Below, in pieces: positions 48,501-58,411 of a stretch of 64,000 bases of DNA. Within the stretch, counting starts at the first letter, position 1. Each line of letters starts with the position of its first letter. The stretch lies in NCBI RefSeq assembly GCF_932294415.1, contig NC_065544.1, forward strand, positions 20,993,351-21,057,350, read 5' to 3'. A model generated the notes under the pieces. That model was not told the DNA's origin. It made no database searches and saw nothing but the letters and a program-made list of their open reading frames with translations. The stretch comes from Quercus robur (taxonomy: Eukaryota; Streptophyta; Magnoliopsida; Fagales; Fagaceae). Both the position numbers and the translations under genes were made by a program.

Positions 48501-48781
48501 TTAATCTTGGGTATTTCAACGCTTCAGGTACTACTATAGCAGCAGTTTGGGGTACTATTATGACCCATCTACAGGACTGTTTTGTTCTGCAGCATCAGGA
48601 CAATGGTAATGTTAATGCGTCCTTTACTTTTTAGTATTTATTTGATGTTGTGTTGTGTTCCTAATTGGTTGCTGATAACTACCCTAATTAAATCATCTTG
48701 ACTTTTATATGTAGGTATTCATATAATGAAGAAACCGGCACATATGTTGAAGTTCAGCAGGTTGCATCCAATGCGATTTGA
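30596..48781 (+). CDS. CD2BP2: CD2BP2/LIN1-like U5 snRNP-associated protein (10 exons, 433 aa)
   Basis: Exons: 30596-30687, 30865-31096, 31407-31532, 31612-31764, 34198-34324, 34466-34507, 37264-37605, 37778-37820, 48528-48605, 48715-48781. All introns are GT/AG and the join is 1302 nt in frame. The start is in good context (ACCATGGAAG). Recognisable family landmarks are a basic [11 protein letters not shown] stretch, [65 protein letters not shown] and [13 protein letters not shown]. The C-terminus is Tyr-rich ([29 protein letters not shown]). CD2BP2/Lin1 proteins bind U5 snRNP components during pre-mRNA splicing in the nucleus; that role is inferred from the family. The 18-kb span comes from introns 4, 6 and 8 (2.4, 2.8 and 10.7 kb), all loaded with retroelements. 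No GYF signature (GPF...W...GYF) is seen. Confidence 0.88.
32171..32275 (+). mobile_element. tRNA-like SINE in intron 4
   Basis: Contains a box-A-like GTAGCAACTGG, a box-B-like GGGTTCAAATCCCC and a TTATTGAATTATCAAAA tail. It shares the arrangement and wording of the copies at 47121-47222, 52563-52673 and 61785-61858. Confidence 0.6.
32735..33930 (+). pseudogene. 5'-truncated LINE (C-terminal ORF2) in intron 4
   Basis: Encodes the C-terminal third of a LINE ORF2: [27 protein letters not shown], then a TAG at 33157, then zf-RVT with [20 protein letters not shown] and a stop near 33841. The wording is close to the full-length LINE at 40321-46526 ([20 protein letters not shown]), so it belongs to the same family. 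The tail ATTACTTATCAAAAAAAAA lies near 33908-33927. It is inserted in the sense direction of the host gene. Confidence 0.88.
35190..35570 (+). pseudogene. LINE reverse-transcriptase fragment in intron 6
   Basis: The + strand reads as part of a [26 protein letters not shown] and [15 protein letters not shown], the block containing the first catalytic Asp. Stop codons and frame changes follow. It matches the [18 protein letters not shown] and [15 protein letters not shown] blocks of the full-length LINE. No tail is attached, so it is an internal remnant. Confidence 0.75.
35700..37263. other. Rest of intron 6, nothing recognised
   Basis: This is intronic sequence of the CD2BP2-like gene. A C-run then A-run (about 35717-35741) is present. 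Two opposed frames of 69 and 82 residues near 36634-36882 overlap each other and have no recognisable motif, so they are not called. Confidence 0.5.
38082..38270 (+). other. GC-richer island with a short hydrophobic open frame in intron 8
   Basis: A patch of about 170 bp follows a T-run and is clearly richer in G+C than the intron around it. It carries a 62-residue frame with a hydrophobic C-terminus ([13 protein letters not shown]). I do not recognise a family. It may be a fragment of an element, or chance. Confidence 0.25.
39069..39572 (-). mobile_element. TRIM retrotransposon in intron 8 (504 bp)
   Basis: Two similar terminal direct repeats, 39069-39279 (211 bp, TGTAACGACCCC...CACTACA) and 39357-39572 (216 bp), surround only about 77 bp. 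The whole is flanked by an exact AAAAG duplication (39064-39068 and 39573-39577). In the short interior the - strand reads TGGTATCAAAGCC (initiator-Met primer-binding site) two bases from the right repeat, and a purine-rich AAGGGGGTGGA beside the left one. These are the hallmarks of a terminal-repeat retrotransposon in miniature. Orientation is opposite to the host gene. No coding capacity. Confidence 0.92.
40321..46526 (+). mobile_element. Near-intact L1-type LINE in intron 8 (6.2 kb)
   Basis: It is flanked by a perfect 17-bp target duplication, GTATTCTCTTTAGTAGA (40304-40320 and 46527-46543). It contains a 5' UTR of about 195 bp starting with a T-run, ORF1 (40516-42795), and ORF2 (42792 onward, one internal stop, family sequence to 46550). 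The tail is short (TTACTTATCAAA) with almost no A-run. The ORF2 stop codon at 46548-46550 falls in the flank after the duplication, so the coding end is partly host-derived in this copy. Sense orientation to the CD2BP2-like gene. The exact duplication and long frames indicate a fairly recent insertion. Confidence 0.95.
40516..42795 (+). CDS. LINE ORF1 protein (759 aa), PUR-like N-terminus
   Basis: Continuous frame from ATG 40516 to TGA 42795, overlapping ORF2 by four bases (ATGA). Plant LINE ORF1 products bind the element RNA in the ribonucleoprotein. The N-terminal 125 residues contain two blocks (about 9-58: [13 protein letters not shown]...[11 protein letters not shown]; about 66-123: [20 protein letters not shown]). 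In pattern these resemble the beta-strand units of PUR-alpha nucleic-acid-binding repeats; this is my reading, not a search result. The middle (about 190-530) is low-complexity, rich in Ser, Ala, Pro and Gly. A later segment has [19 protein letters not shown] (about 548-566). No CCHC zinc knuckle is visible. The 5' UTR is short. Confidence 0.88.
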   Translation: MGGFRSFFIESKLFQLVVEEGGNFFSLKILERGKYYMQSVFMGKSAALWLMRSLEHIVIGVNPKKFFTFREGGTAYTLQQGSNSFGQYLSVTELKVGGLRRTIIVPAGKLQQGWKTFGIELRRRLEPSQYALGGLKFVSHKSKQIPMYHAARSFVEAVKAPMQARSKPAQQPFIKEKVKDGVVEKIMEFSRENDTQAGSFSPAAMGDGEGGEGVINGKNILEAKIPEGNNISIPFKFNSNAKNVVFGKVLDFRRSRWLGRGLIVDVNEFGKRRVSWDGIKRGKQAGRWVATGSINAQNTKQGLGPPNQNAQGSLLASKNNILGLGLSSPSSFEAGESSFSGPTVLEPSDQSCLSIPSPGKCVLNDKKKQESSAISHKTSTKPVMLSKVPLATISSLAVTELAGKGDQHSPSCIAQTFSVPTGPAAVTQASHEVVLAAGAPIGSFMPPVVSSAMVSSITVAEEMGADGFGGPSSQNLSSTLPAKSVGVNLTSQVASEGGDADFVGSEGSATTTNDADLEGVHLPGPNIRELVGNLEKSWGNSKDWMLQLRDGRQLVLPLSLYRSPDSMSVCSSIEEDCVPGFAAIDNEGQRISWADEGEGLVESLHVVPGSENVRWEFDERLMSWESGGEPLVVVPLATEGPLESVSSPVKEIECKESECKESVDNSQLSQWVTNRIKAFKKSVGTSLEGFEEQITGLLLAIEARKKDKQKHVVADKMKLVKSGQKGQRELKNLLSSLNVEYGSNKLRSESMERAVVPYQ
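42792..46550 (+). pseudogene. LINE ORF2: endonuclease and reverse transcriptase, one in-frame stop
   Basis: One frame runs from ATG 42792 to TAG 46550 (1253 codons) broken only by TAG at 43593-43595. The N-terminal part is an apurinic-type endonuclease: [18 protein letters not shown] with the catalytic Glu, GGDFNVV and SDHFPVV. After the stop comes the reverse transcriptase: [47 protein letters not shown] (first Asp), [13 protein letters not shown], and [10 protein letters not shown] (the catalytic Asp pair). The C-terminus carries a zf-RVT Cys/His cluster ([20 protein letters not shown]). No RNase H domain is visible. The stop separates endonuclease from RT, so this copy should be unable to retrotranspose without readthrough. 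Confidence 0.95.
46806..46840 (+). mobile_element. Truncated SINE at the end of duplication copy 1
   Basis: Contains only the box-A half (TTGTAGCTCAAATGGCAACT). It is cut at the duplication junction after CTCCAATG. The complete version is in copy 2 at 47121-47222. Confidence 0.7.
47121..47222 (+). mobile_element. tRNA-like SINE in intron 8
   Basis: Box-A-like TGTAGCTCAAATGG and box-B-like GGGTTCAATTCCCCC are separated by about 40 bp. TGAATTATC and an A-tail (about 47210-47222) follow. This is a tRNA-derived SINE layout, not a functional tRNA: there is no cloverleaf and it ends in an A-tail. Confidence 0.72.
47500..48100 (-). pseudogene. Probable LINE fragment, antisense in intron 8
   Basis: The - strand reads [14 protein letters not shown] around 47800-47760, the segment that joins zf-RVT and RNase H regions in plant LINEs, preceded by weakly recognisable sequence. 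No frame is intact and ends are unclear. The fragment call depends on this one motif. Confidence 0.45.
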
Positions 48782-49653
48782 AAGGGGGAGAGTTCTACTG
48801 CTTCACTTTAGGACTTTGTACAGTTCATGGAGCATAGAGTTGTACTATGTGGAATTGAATGGTCAGATAGGTTTTCCGTGGGAACCAATGTTTCTTGCAA
48901 TTGGATAGTCATAGTTTTGGATTTTCTTGCCCAAGGTGACTTAATTTAATGATGTGTCAACATGTTATTGTTTTGCTTTTTAGATGATTATGAATGGTTT
49001 TTCAATTCACTTCTAAATTGATCCAGTACCATCTCAACATTGCATCTATGGGAATGTTATTTTGCCTTGAATGATGTTCTTGTAGTGTAATTCTTCTACA
49101 ATTACATAGGTAGCTGTCCTCGAAAACTTTTATATAATTGCTTTAGGGTTTGTTTGAATAAGAGGATGAAGAAGTAGGAAGATATAAAAGATTCCTGATT
49201 TCTATTATGTATTTGGCTGAGAATGATGAAAAAATGTAAATTTCCTTGAGAAGAAAAGGCAAAGGATAAAAAAGGTAGATTGTATGATTTTTTATTTTTA
49301 TTTTTATTATGCTCATGTTATAAGTTATTTTTTTCCAATCTTATATAAGAAAAAAAATATTTTTTATTAAACGAGTATGAATTTGGTAAGGATTGGGTGT
49401 AAAACTCATATTTTACACTATCTAATAAGAGATTGTCATGTCAGCATTTTACGTAAAAATTCAATACATCCTACTACATCTGATAACATTTCAATAAACT
49501 CTCAATTTTGTTGGATTTATATATGGGTATTAGAATTGATTAGGTGTAATTGTGATTATTTTTAAATATGTGATAAGATGATGTAATATGATAGGATTAG
49601 AGAGGTAAAACATGAGTTTTACACATCTTTACTAAATTTGATCTTTTATTAAA
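48782..49653. other. 3' UTR of the CD2BP2-like gene and intergenic sequence
   Basis: The 3' UTR probably extends a few hundred bases from the TGA. No clear polyadenylation signal was chosen. No other gene is recognised. Confidence 0.5.
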
Positions 49654-49880
49654 TCTATATATATCTAAAAGTTAAAAGCGTAGCATTTTTTGTTGTTACG
49701 TTCTTGTTAAGCCACCTCATTTGCCACGTTATCAACCACACTATTAGTCTTTTTAATATTTATTTTTAACTCTAATTTTTTTTTTTTTTACAATAGCGGT
49801 TTTAACTTTACACATTCATCTACTTTAATTTTGATGTTATAACTAAATAATAAATCAATGAAAAATCAAAACAAAAATGC

Positions 49881-49917
<37 letters not shown>

Positions 49918-50292
49918 TCTTGGGCGGTTTTAACTTGAAATATTATTTTGCTCATTTATCTTCTTTTATTTTGACTCTTCTTATTCCTAACCTTTTACTA
50001 TAAATTTGTCACTCTCTCCTATTCTCTGCATATTTTTCCAATACAAAAAATGTTCTCTCTCTCTCTCTCACCAACTTACCTTTGAATTCTTGAGAAAAAA
50101 AATGTATTGTTTTGATTTTGGTATAACAGATATTTAGTACATTACATTTTGTGATTGTTATTATAATAAATGAAAATACGATTATGAATTACAATACTAT
50201 TAATTAAATTAGTACAAATTGAAAAGAAAAAAAAAATTAATGAGACCATCCTAAAAATATTAACATGTGTAATGCATGGAGTCCGCAACTAG
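49654..50292 (+). mobile_element. Small non-autonomous Helitron (639 bp)
   Basis: Starts with TCTATATATATCTAAAAG after A (49653) and ends CTAG (50289-50292) before T (50293), preceded by an imperfect hairpin around 50263-50279 (CATG...CATG) and GTCCGCAA. This fits Helitron rules: insertion between A and T, 5' TC, 3' hairpin plus CTRR. The interior holds a TA microsatellite (about 49883-49914) and a CT run (about 50050-50069). No Rep or helicase sequence. Confidence 0.7.
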
Positions 50293-51030
50293 TTACCTAT
50301 TATTTTTGTGCTTCTGACGGGGGTTGATTTATATACATGAACCTTGCAGATAGGGACCCTGAATCTTGTAACTACATTAATGCAAATATTGTAAATATGA
50401 TCTTCAACAATGGCCTAAATCTTGGTTATTGTGGCACTTGTGATATCTGAACAAGGTATTTCCTTAATAGGGGAGTAGCATTGCTTAACACTACCCGGCC
50501 TCTAGAAATATTTATTGGTCCCAAATTTACAAGCTCCTCTCAAAGTATATTAGTCTCGAATAGGATCGGTATCTCTTGCTTTGGGCCCATACATCTCTCT
50601 CACTGACATGCCCACATGTTAGTGAGAGAAATGCTGCATAGGCCTGCCAAATATCAAAATGTCTTCTCTCAAAATGACATCCCGAAAATCTTGGGATAGT
50701 CTAGTCAAATAAAATGATGTTGGATTTACCTACTAAAGAAGATATCATTGTACTCACAGCCTAATTTGTTATGAAAATCCCAAATGCTAAGCTGAACAAG
50801 AATATTACACTTTTGACAATCATGGCCGATAAAAAGGAAATAAGCACAACAACATCAACGAAAGTAAAAGATGCTTTAATACTTTTCAGCCTTTGTTTAG
50901 TCACCGATCTAAGAGGTAGTCAATAATGTTTATTTCTATAAGGGTCCCATGAATTTCTAGATGGTCCCTCTCATGGTGCCTATCTTCGAAGACTACAACC
51001 ATCTTCTCATCTTTCGTCATAAACGACAAT
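50293..51030. other. Intergenic, nothing recognised
   Basis: AT-rich sequence with no supported gene or element. Confidence 0.5.
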
Positions 51031-51040
51031 AATAGGAAAA

Positions 51041-51209
51041 AGTTTTTTTTTTTTTTGATACAAGATAGAATTCTATTCTAGTCTAATCTCAGTGTATATG
51101 TGTGTAAAGCTCCTTCTTGAAGACTTGAACCCCGGTCCTTGCCCCCCACACCCCACAAGCACTTATACTTGTAGAGTGACCATCGTATCAATGGTGTGCG
51201 GTGGTAGAA
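51041..51209 (-). mobile_element. SINE (second family), - strand
   Basis: On the - strand: a TGGTCACTCTACAAGTATAA 5' part, GTGGGGTGTGGGGGGCAAGG, box-B-like GGGGTTCAAGTC, a CTTGTATC end and an A-tail (the T-run at about 51041-51056). Flanks GGAAAAAGTTT and GAAAAAAGTTTT look like target duplications. A second degraded copy is at 12633-12720. Confidence 0.65.
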
Positions 51210-51265
51210 AAAAGTTTTGAAAATAACTTGTCAGGTGCAAATAATAGGAAATAGTTGTGAAATTA

Positions 51266-51471
51266 ACTTGTCATGTACAACTTAGTGGTTAGAGGGTTGG
51301 GATGGACTACAAACTCAAACATCTTGATGAGTTCGATCTCTATTAGGAATTCATTTGGATTACTTAATACACGGACTTGGTGGGTGAAGTTATGTATCCA
51401 TGGTTTATTCTCTGGGAGAGGGTCTAAAGGTCCTTTCCTTAGTAAGATTTCATGTTATTAAAAAAAAAAAA
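51266..51471 (+). mobile_element. SINE (third family), + strand
   Basis: Box-A-like TTAGTGGTTAGAGG (about 51280-51294) and box-B-like GAGTTCGATCTC (about 51329-51340) lie in the 5' part. The element ends in an A-run at about 51459-51471. TTGTGAAATTA before and TTGTGAAAATTA after are likely target duplications. The 62-residue frame inside it is not a gene. Confidence 0.6.
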
Positions 51472-52560
51472 ATTGTGAAAATTATTCATTTTTCTTGAAC
51501 TTTTAGCACCCCCAATCGACAACCCATGAATTTATGCTCCTTAATCTAGAGTTAAGTGCAATGGAAAATAAATTTGACGATATGGTTATGATGGGAAAAG
51601 CCTTCGTAGGAAAAGCCCCAATGGTTGATTATTTAGGTCACTACTCTTAAAGAAAATGCTAATAAGAATCAAGGTTACAAGTATAAGGAACTTTACCGAA
51701 TCCCAAAATATCTACCAAACAAAACCTACTAATTTATAAGACAACTTAACTCCAATACATTTGGATTCCTTATAGAAGACTTATTCTTTACACAAATCTG
51801 TCCAACTCTACAACAATCAGTTATTATTGTAGTTTAGGTGCAAATTTCTTCTCAATAACACACTTTAATGAACTGGAAGCAGCTCGTTACAGAACCTTAG
51901 GCGCACAGACATCGCAACAACTCCACAGTTTTCGTGTGTCTAACTGGTGTTATAATAACAACCTAAAATTATGGCTTTTATATGTCCTGGAACCCTATTG
52001 CATGAATCCAAAAATATGCCAAGTCATCATAGGTTGGAATAGAAGTTACTATTTTGAATTCTCGTAACTCTATAGATTGAGAGGTGTCAAGCTATGTATT
52101 GATTTTCATTAAGTCTCAATAGATCAAAAGGTATTAAGAGGTATTGAGGGACTTATTTTAGCAACTTTTCTTAAGTAGTTTCTTAAGCTGTTTTCTTTTG
52201 GTCTTCAATGAATACCACTTGAATACAATTAGAGACACTCAACCTAAAACTCAAGTATATAGAAAGTAAGTTTTGACTCGATTATGCCAGAGTCTAAAAA
52301 TATGACCCTTAACAATTTTATTTATTTATTTTCTTCATTTTAAAATTTGATTATTTTATAAGAAAAGTAAAATGGATACTTGAGAAATTGAGATCAATAA
52401 AGGCATGAAGTTGTTATTGTCGTCATGGTTGTTGCTATTATCATTCTTGTTCATCATCATGTGAATTGAAGTTGTTTTTCCCTGAAGCGGCTCAAAGAAG
52501 TTGGTTGGTTAGAAGTATTGATTGTGGTATTTTCATATGTTTAAAAAATGAATAACTCTT
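51472..52560. other. Intergenic, nothing recognised
   Basis: No gene or element could be supported in this stretch. Confidence 0.5.
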
Positions 52561-52562
52561 GC

Positions 52563-52673
52563 CAAGAGCTTTGTAGTTCATTTGATTAATACCTATTAGT
52601 GTTTTCAACGGAAATATCTAAAGTTCAAATCCCCACCCCATTATAACTATTGAATTATGTATATATATATAAA
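52563..52673 (+). mobile_element. tRNA-like SINE copy
   Basis: Same layout as 47121-47222: TTTGTAGTTCATTTG (box A region), GTGTTTTCAACGGAAATATC, AAGTTCAAATCCCCACCCC (box B region), ATTGAATTATGTATATAT tail. More diverged than the others. Confidence 0.6.
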
Positions 52674-53881
52674 AAGAATAAACCTTTTGCAAATCTAGAT
52701 GCTTTTGTTATGATCTTACCTTTCAGCAAGGTAACACTAAATAATTTGAAGTATCACAAATTTTGTATGCATTGTGAATTAGGGGGGTCACCTCAAGTTT
52801 CCTTCGTCATTTGAAAAATCAAATTGGTAACCAGAGGTCCAGAGACAGCCAATTTCGACATGAGAAATTACTTATTTTTGTTTAAATTGCAAGATAGTTA
52901 TTTATTTATATTTTAAGTAATAGTGGTATATATGTCTACCATCAAATTCAGAAATGTCTAAGAAAATCTAATGGAATGGTGCAATGTCGGTCTGAAGAAC
53001 TAGTGGAACAAAAGATAAGCATATCTCAACCTTTGAAATTTATGCTCCACATTCACCGATATGGCTTGAAAGTTGAAAATTGAGAGCTGGTCCATTTGAA
53101 CATGAATGTGAAGGAATTGACGAGCACTATGTAATTGTATCTTATTAATCCCCACATATCACAAGCAAGTTGGACTCCCTCCAGTGACGACGGAGTAGTC
53201 AAATAAAACGCCTATAAGAGACCTTAGCCGTATGTGAGTAGTAGTCAAAGTCTAATATATTGCGTACAATTTGATTTTTAAATTAGATATAGAAGTTTTT
53301 TTTGAAACCAATCACACATTGTTGGAAAGTGACTTCTATTAAAAGCGATAGATCGTGGGTTTAAGTTTAAGAATTAGCCTTTCTAAATAAATAAAAAAGA
53401 GGTAAGGTGTGACAAGTGACTATTATGACATTTCTCAGACTGCGCAAAAATATGAGTTTTATACACTGATTACAACCTTTTAAACCTATTGCGCTGCGTG
53501 TACCTTGTGTTATTGTAGTTTTCAGTTCAACCTTAAGAAAACTCAGTTATGAATTTGACATTAAAGCTAGTTAAGATTAAGTGGTGGGTTGGTTTGTCAA
53601 AAAGTAACAGCTATGCACAACATATTTCAAGAAGTGAATTATGTCATCATAGAATAGAGGTCATGGATTCCAATTTGATATTTCAAAAAGATAACTAACC
53701 CCTTACGTAAAAGACCAATTTGAAAGGCAACTTGCCTTTCGGGAAAAGTTACCCACTTCTTTGGAAAAGGATGAAGTACACAAGCCGTTTGAATTTATCA
53801 TAAGTAGGAATTTATTAAAAATTTTCTTGATTGGTGTATCAATTCAAGACTCTTTATCGATCAAAACCAATCAAATAAAGG

Positions 53882-54172
53882 CTAAATATTATTTCACACT
53901 CATTTACACCCACTATTTCACATACATATCCATGATTGATGCGAGAATGTTCACATTTTAATACATAAAGTGGATGTGAAATAGTGGATGTGTGAGAATT
54001 AAAATCATTCCTAAAACGAAAATCCTAAATATTATTTCACACTCATTTACACCCACTATTTCACATACATATTCATGATTGATGCGAGAATATTCACATT
54101 TTAATACATAAAAGTGGAAGGGAAATAGTGGATATATATGTGAGAATTAAAATCATTTCTAAAAGAAAATCT
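53882..54172. repeat. Tandem duplication of a 143-bp foldback unit
   Basis: CTAAATATTATTTCAC begins at 53882 and again at 54025. Within each unit, CCACTATTTCACAT on the left is inverted as ATGTGAAATAGTGG (or a close variant) on the right, so each unit can fold. It is probably a MITE duplicated in tandem. Confidence 0.75.
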
Positions 54173-54602
54173 TGAATATAAATTAGATAGATTTTTTATT
54201 TGGCAGTCATATATTAGATAGATTCTTTTTAGTTATAATTAATAATGGTGACAATGCACTGTTAGTAGTTATTAGCAAATTTTGGATAATGATTTTTTTT
54301 TTAATGTAGTTTTTCTTACCATAAAGTTTGAGAAATGCTAGAGACAACTTTTTTTCACAATTTCTTAAGGTGGCAGGTTGTGAATTTAGTAACATCAATA
54401 TCACAATAGCCCACTACCAATATCATTTTTATGATGCAATTATTAAAATACGCTTTGTCAAACAATTGTGATAAGTATTGTCTTCTTAGATTTATTGTAA
54501 AAGTTTACAAGGGTGCTCCTAATATAAAATGAACCCACCTTTTGTTTATTAAAAGAAACAAAAATACCTAGGCATCACTCAGTAATTGAAGACATTTTTT
54601 TT

Positions 54603-54623
54603 GGGGGGGGGGGGGGGGGGGGG
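54603..54623. repeat. Homopolymer run of 21 G
   Basis: An uninterrupted run of about 21 guanines follows T8GGGG-like context at about 54594. Such a run can form G-quadruplex or i-motif structure. The length may be affected by sequencing or assembly error. Confidence 0.75.
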
Positions 54624-54990
54624 TGTTAAGGTTAGTAATGGAAGGCAATTTTTATTTATTATCAAAACTGCATACAATAATTGGTAGGAAGGCACTTAAT
54701 TTGTATATGCTTGGAAAGGCAACAATTTTTTTTCCGAGAGGTAGATTTGAGACATACACACAGGATCCACAAGAAGAAAATTTTGTGAAAAGAGATGATG
54801 TAATTTCAAGTACATTCAATCTGTTCTGGACGAAAATACAAAAGCACAACTAAAATTGCTTTTATTCCACAATACATGGAGATAGCAAGTGTCTTACTTT
54901 GTGTCACTAAGTATACAAATCAATTATTCATCAAAAAAAAAAAAGTATACAAATCGATTGGCCTCTTTTACTCTTATCAAACCTCAAGAT

Positions 54991-57900
54991 TCAAACCTCA
55001 AGATTCAACAGCTGTCTCAATGTCACCATGTCAAATGACTCAGAGAAAGATTGCCTATGAGTTGATAACCCTTGACATACATGCTGCATTGTTGGCCTAA
55101 CTTGTGGATTAGCACTAATGCATGAGAATGCCAGTCTAGCAATTGTGACTACTTCATCAGCCAATTCTGGATCAGGAGTTGCTAGTCTCTTGTCCAACAC
55201 ATCCTTCAACAGCATACTGTAGGCATTTGATGGCAAAGATGACAATGTTGATGGTGAAGATGTTGACGGTGAAGAAGTTGAAAGAGAGCATATCAGATCA
55301 CCAGGATGATGTCCCATAATTATTTCTAGAGTCACTATCCCAAAGCTATACACGTCACATTTCTCAGTAACCCTCATTGTGTAAGCTAGCTCTACAAAAT
55401 TTGAATGAATCAATCAACAAATAGACATATAGACATATAAACTTTATGATGTCTCATTTTTAATGATATATGAATGAGAAAAAGGGAAAAACAAAATTAT
55501 ATTTGATGATTTCTATTGTAGAATGCATTTTAATATTAATTGACAAATAAATTGAAAATATTTATTCTTGTACAATTTATTTATTTTGATTTTTCTGGTA
55601 TTTTGGGGGCATCGTGCTAGTGAACCCATTGTATAGGTTGAGATGTATCTTTGATATTTTCTCAAGGTACGGCAAAATGCCTTAAAAAGAGCAAGTACCA
55701 TGCTGCAACTAAGTCATGTACCACGGTGCTATTTATATCTTATTATTCTTATTTTTATAGAATTTTTTACATGTCATATTTTATTATTCATATGAAATAA
55801 AAATTGAGGTAAGAAGTGAAATTTCATTTTATTTGTTGCAAGCTTGTTACATAATTGTGAATTATCAAATTATTTTTAAACCATGGATCCAACAGAATTG
55901 AATTAATAAGCCATATATGAGGAAGAATATAGAACCAAATTACCTGGAGCAATGTATCCATATGTTCCAGCAAGCCCTGTCCAGTTAGATGAATCAAGCT
56001 TCACAAGTCTAGCAGTGCCAAAGTCAGAAACATGAGCTTCATAATTTGAATCCAACAATATATTATTGCTCGATATGTCTCGATGAATTATTGGTGGGGT
56101 GCAATTATGATGCATATAGTAGAGAGCATTAGCAATCCCGTTAACAATATTGATCCTTTTTATCCAATCCAACTCCTTTGCTTGCTCACTAGTTAGGATT
56201 TTAGCTATGCTTCCTCTTTCCAAGTATTCATATACCAAAAATGATTCTTGAGCATGTGCACAGAAACCATGAAGCTTCACAATGTTTCGATGACGTACCT
56301 TTGTCAGTGCCAGAATCTCACTCTCGAAAGTCTTATGATCTTCCAACATTTCATAATGTAGCTTCTTCACGGCCACAACCTGACCTGTTGACAGCTCTGC
56401 TTTAAAAACACTTCCAGTTGCCCCAACCCCAATGCAGTACTTAGCATTAAAACCTTCCGTTGTTTCCTTAATATCTTCATACACTAATTTCCCATCATAG
56501 CTCCAAACTGAAAATAAATTTTCCTTGCGTGAATCTCTCAGCTCGCCATCTTCCTTTTTCCTTTCTCTTCTCAATATATGAAGCAAACCAATACTAATGG
56601 TCAAAATGAATGCAGCTGTAGGCACAAGGATAATGATAAAAAAAGCTGCATGATTGCGCTTTTTCTTATCTATCACAGGAGGGTTACAACTCATCAACCC
56701 GGTATGGTTCCCGCACAAGCCTCTATTATGTGTAAATGCTTCACTTGGTGCTTCTTGATAGGCTTTGCTGTTAGGAATTGGACCCTCCAACTCGTTGTAG
56801 GATATATCAACCGACGTCAAGCTCTGCATTCCATTGAAGGAGGAAGGGATGGAACCATTAAGCTCATTGTGAGAAATATCCAGTATTTCCAATTTGACCA
56901 GGTTTCCAAGTTGCCATGGAATTTCCCCAGTGAGTTCATTCCTGCTAAGATCTAACAGAACTTGCAGAGACAACAAGTTGCCAATTTCAATGGGAATGCC
57001 TTCAAAAAAATTGTTGTTGCTCAAATTTAAGTACAACATTTTTGAGCAGTCACCTAGCTGTTTAGGTATTGGACCACTTAGGTTGTTTGATGCTAGATTA
57101 AGATAGGCCAGATCGGGTAAACTTCCGAGTTCTGAAGGAATGGTGCCAGAGAGTTTGTTACTGCTCAAAGTGAGATTGAACAATGATTTCAGCTTCCCCA
57201 ACTCCTTGGGAATTTTTCCCACAAGTTTATTTGAAGAAAGGTCAAGCACATGCAAACGTGAAGCTTCCCCAAGCTCTGGTGTTATCTCTCCAATAATTTG
57301 ATTATTGGAGATTTTTAAGCTTGTTAGAAGTTGACACTTTCCCCAGTTTGGAGAAATCTCACCATGAAAATTATTGTAGCTCAAATCAATGTAATCAAGC
57401 ACTGGGTATATACCGTAGTCTTCAGATATATTCCCAATGAGGTTGTTCCTATCAAGACGGAGTCTTGTTAGGCTTGTGCAATTTTTCAAGCCTTTAGGAA
57501 CAGTACCTGTAAATCTGTTATTACTTGCACAAAAATCTTCAAGTATGTTACCATGACATATATTTTCTGGTAAAAATCCAGATATGCTGTTGTTTGACAA
57601 AAAGAATAGCGTCAAGTTGGTGAGATTATTGATCTCCCTAGGTAATGGACCAGATAACTGGTTTCCATAGAGTGACAAAACCTTTAGGCCAACCAAACCA
57701 CCCAAAGACGCAGGAATTGAATCGCTCAAGTTGTTTAAATTCAAGCGAAGCTCAGTGAGAGATTTCAACTTTCCAAGCTCTGGTGGGATGGAGCCAGATA
57801 GCTGGTTGTTGGCAAGGTATAGTAATGAAAGATTTGTCAAGTTTCCAATGGCAGAAGGAATGGAGCCAAAGAGAAGGTTATTTGAGAAGCTTAATACATT

Positions 57901-58371
57901 GAGTTTCATCAACTTCCCTACTTCTTGAGGAATATTTCCAGAGAATTGATTGAAAGCCAGATTGAGAATGGTGAGTTGGGAAAGGTTGTCAATCTGAGAA
58001 GGTATATCTCCAAAAAGTGAGTTATAAGCGAGAGCAAGAATAGATAGGTTGGGGAAGGATGTGAAGTTGAAGTAATCAAGTGTACCTCTCAAACCGAAAC
58101 TTGTTAGATTTATGCTGGTGACACTTCCCTCGACGTTGCAACTGATCCCTATCCAGCTGCGTGGGCTTGAACTAGAGCTTGTATTACTAGGAGAAAGTGT
58201 CCATGAAGATAAATAAGACTCAGTTTGGTTTTGGAGAGTTGCTTTCCAATGGAGCAGTGCATCCACTTCTGCTCTTCTTTGTGCTGTTGAAGAGGCTGAA
58301 GCAGGAGAAGCAACATGAAAATAAGAAAAGAAGATGAGGAGAGAAAGCAGTAAGAGGGCCTTGGGCAGCAT
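54991..58371 (-). CDS. LRR receptor-like kinase, MIK2-like class (2 exons, 942 aa)
   Basis: Exon 1 is 58371-55944, exon 2 is 55391-54991; the intron (55943-55392, 552 bp) is GT/AG and splits the activation segment after YIAP, a position usual for this class. Residues 1 to about 27 form a signal peptide ([16 protein letters not shown]). An LRR N-cap region follows ([15 protein letters not shown]), then about 19 tandem 24-residue LRRs (83 to about 540). A membrane helix lies near 577-604 ([19 protein letters not shown]), then a kinase with [33 protein letters not shown] and DFGTARL, so an RD-type active kinase. MIK2-like receptors act at the plasma membrane in peptide or damage sensing and growth; the ligand here is unknown. 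The N-cap has one Cys (ISCN) where relatives usually have two. A short Ser/Pro repeat ([10 protein letters not shown]) sits late in the kinase. Confidence 0.93.
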
Positions 58372-58411
58372 GGTCTTGTTTAACTACAAGAAGGGTTTAG
58401 TGAACTAATGC

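Larger units (their letters stand above)
52700..56350. repeat. Parental block of a partial segmental duplication
   Basis: This block holds the 3' part and downstream flank of the receptor kinase. Its order of landmarks recurs at about 60220-62170: GGTGTCACCTCA-like, TTTTTTGAAACCAATCACACAT, GGTTTGTCAAAAAGTAACA, ATGTCATCATAGAATAGAG, ATATATTAGAYAGATTCTT, and the kinase exon segment. The copies are diverged, and the second copy lacks the equivalent of about 54375-56150. Confidence 0.75.

Noticed and set aside
56578..57106. 125- and 70-residue + strand frames opposite the receptor-kinase LRRs
   Set aside because: Antisense shadows of the repetitive LRR coding sequence.
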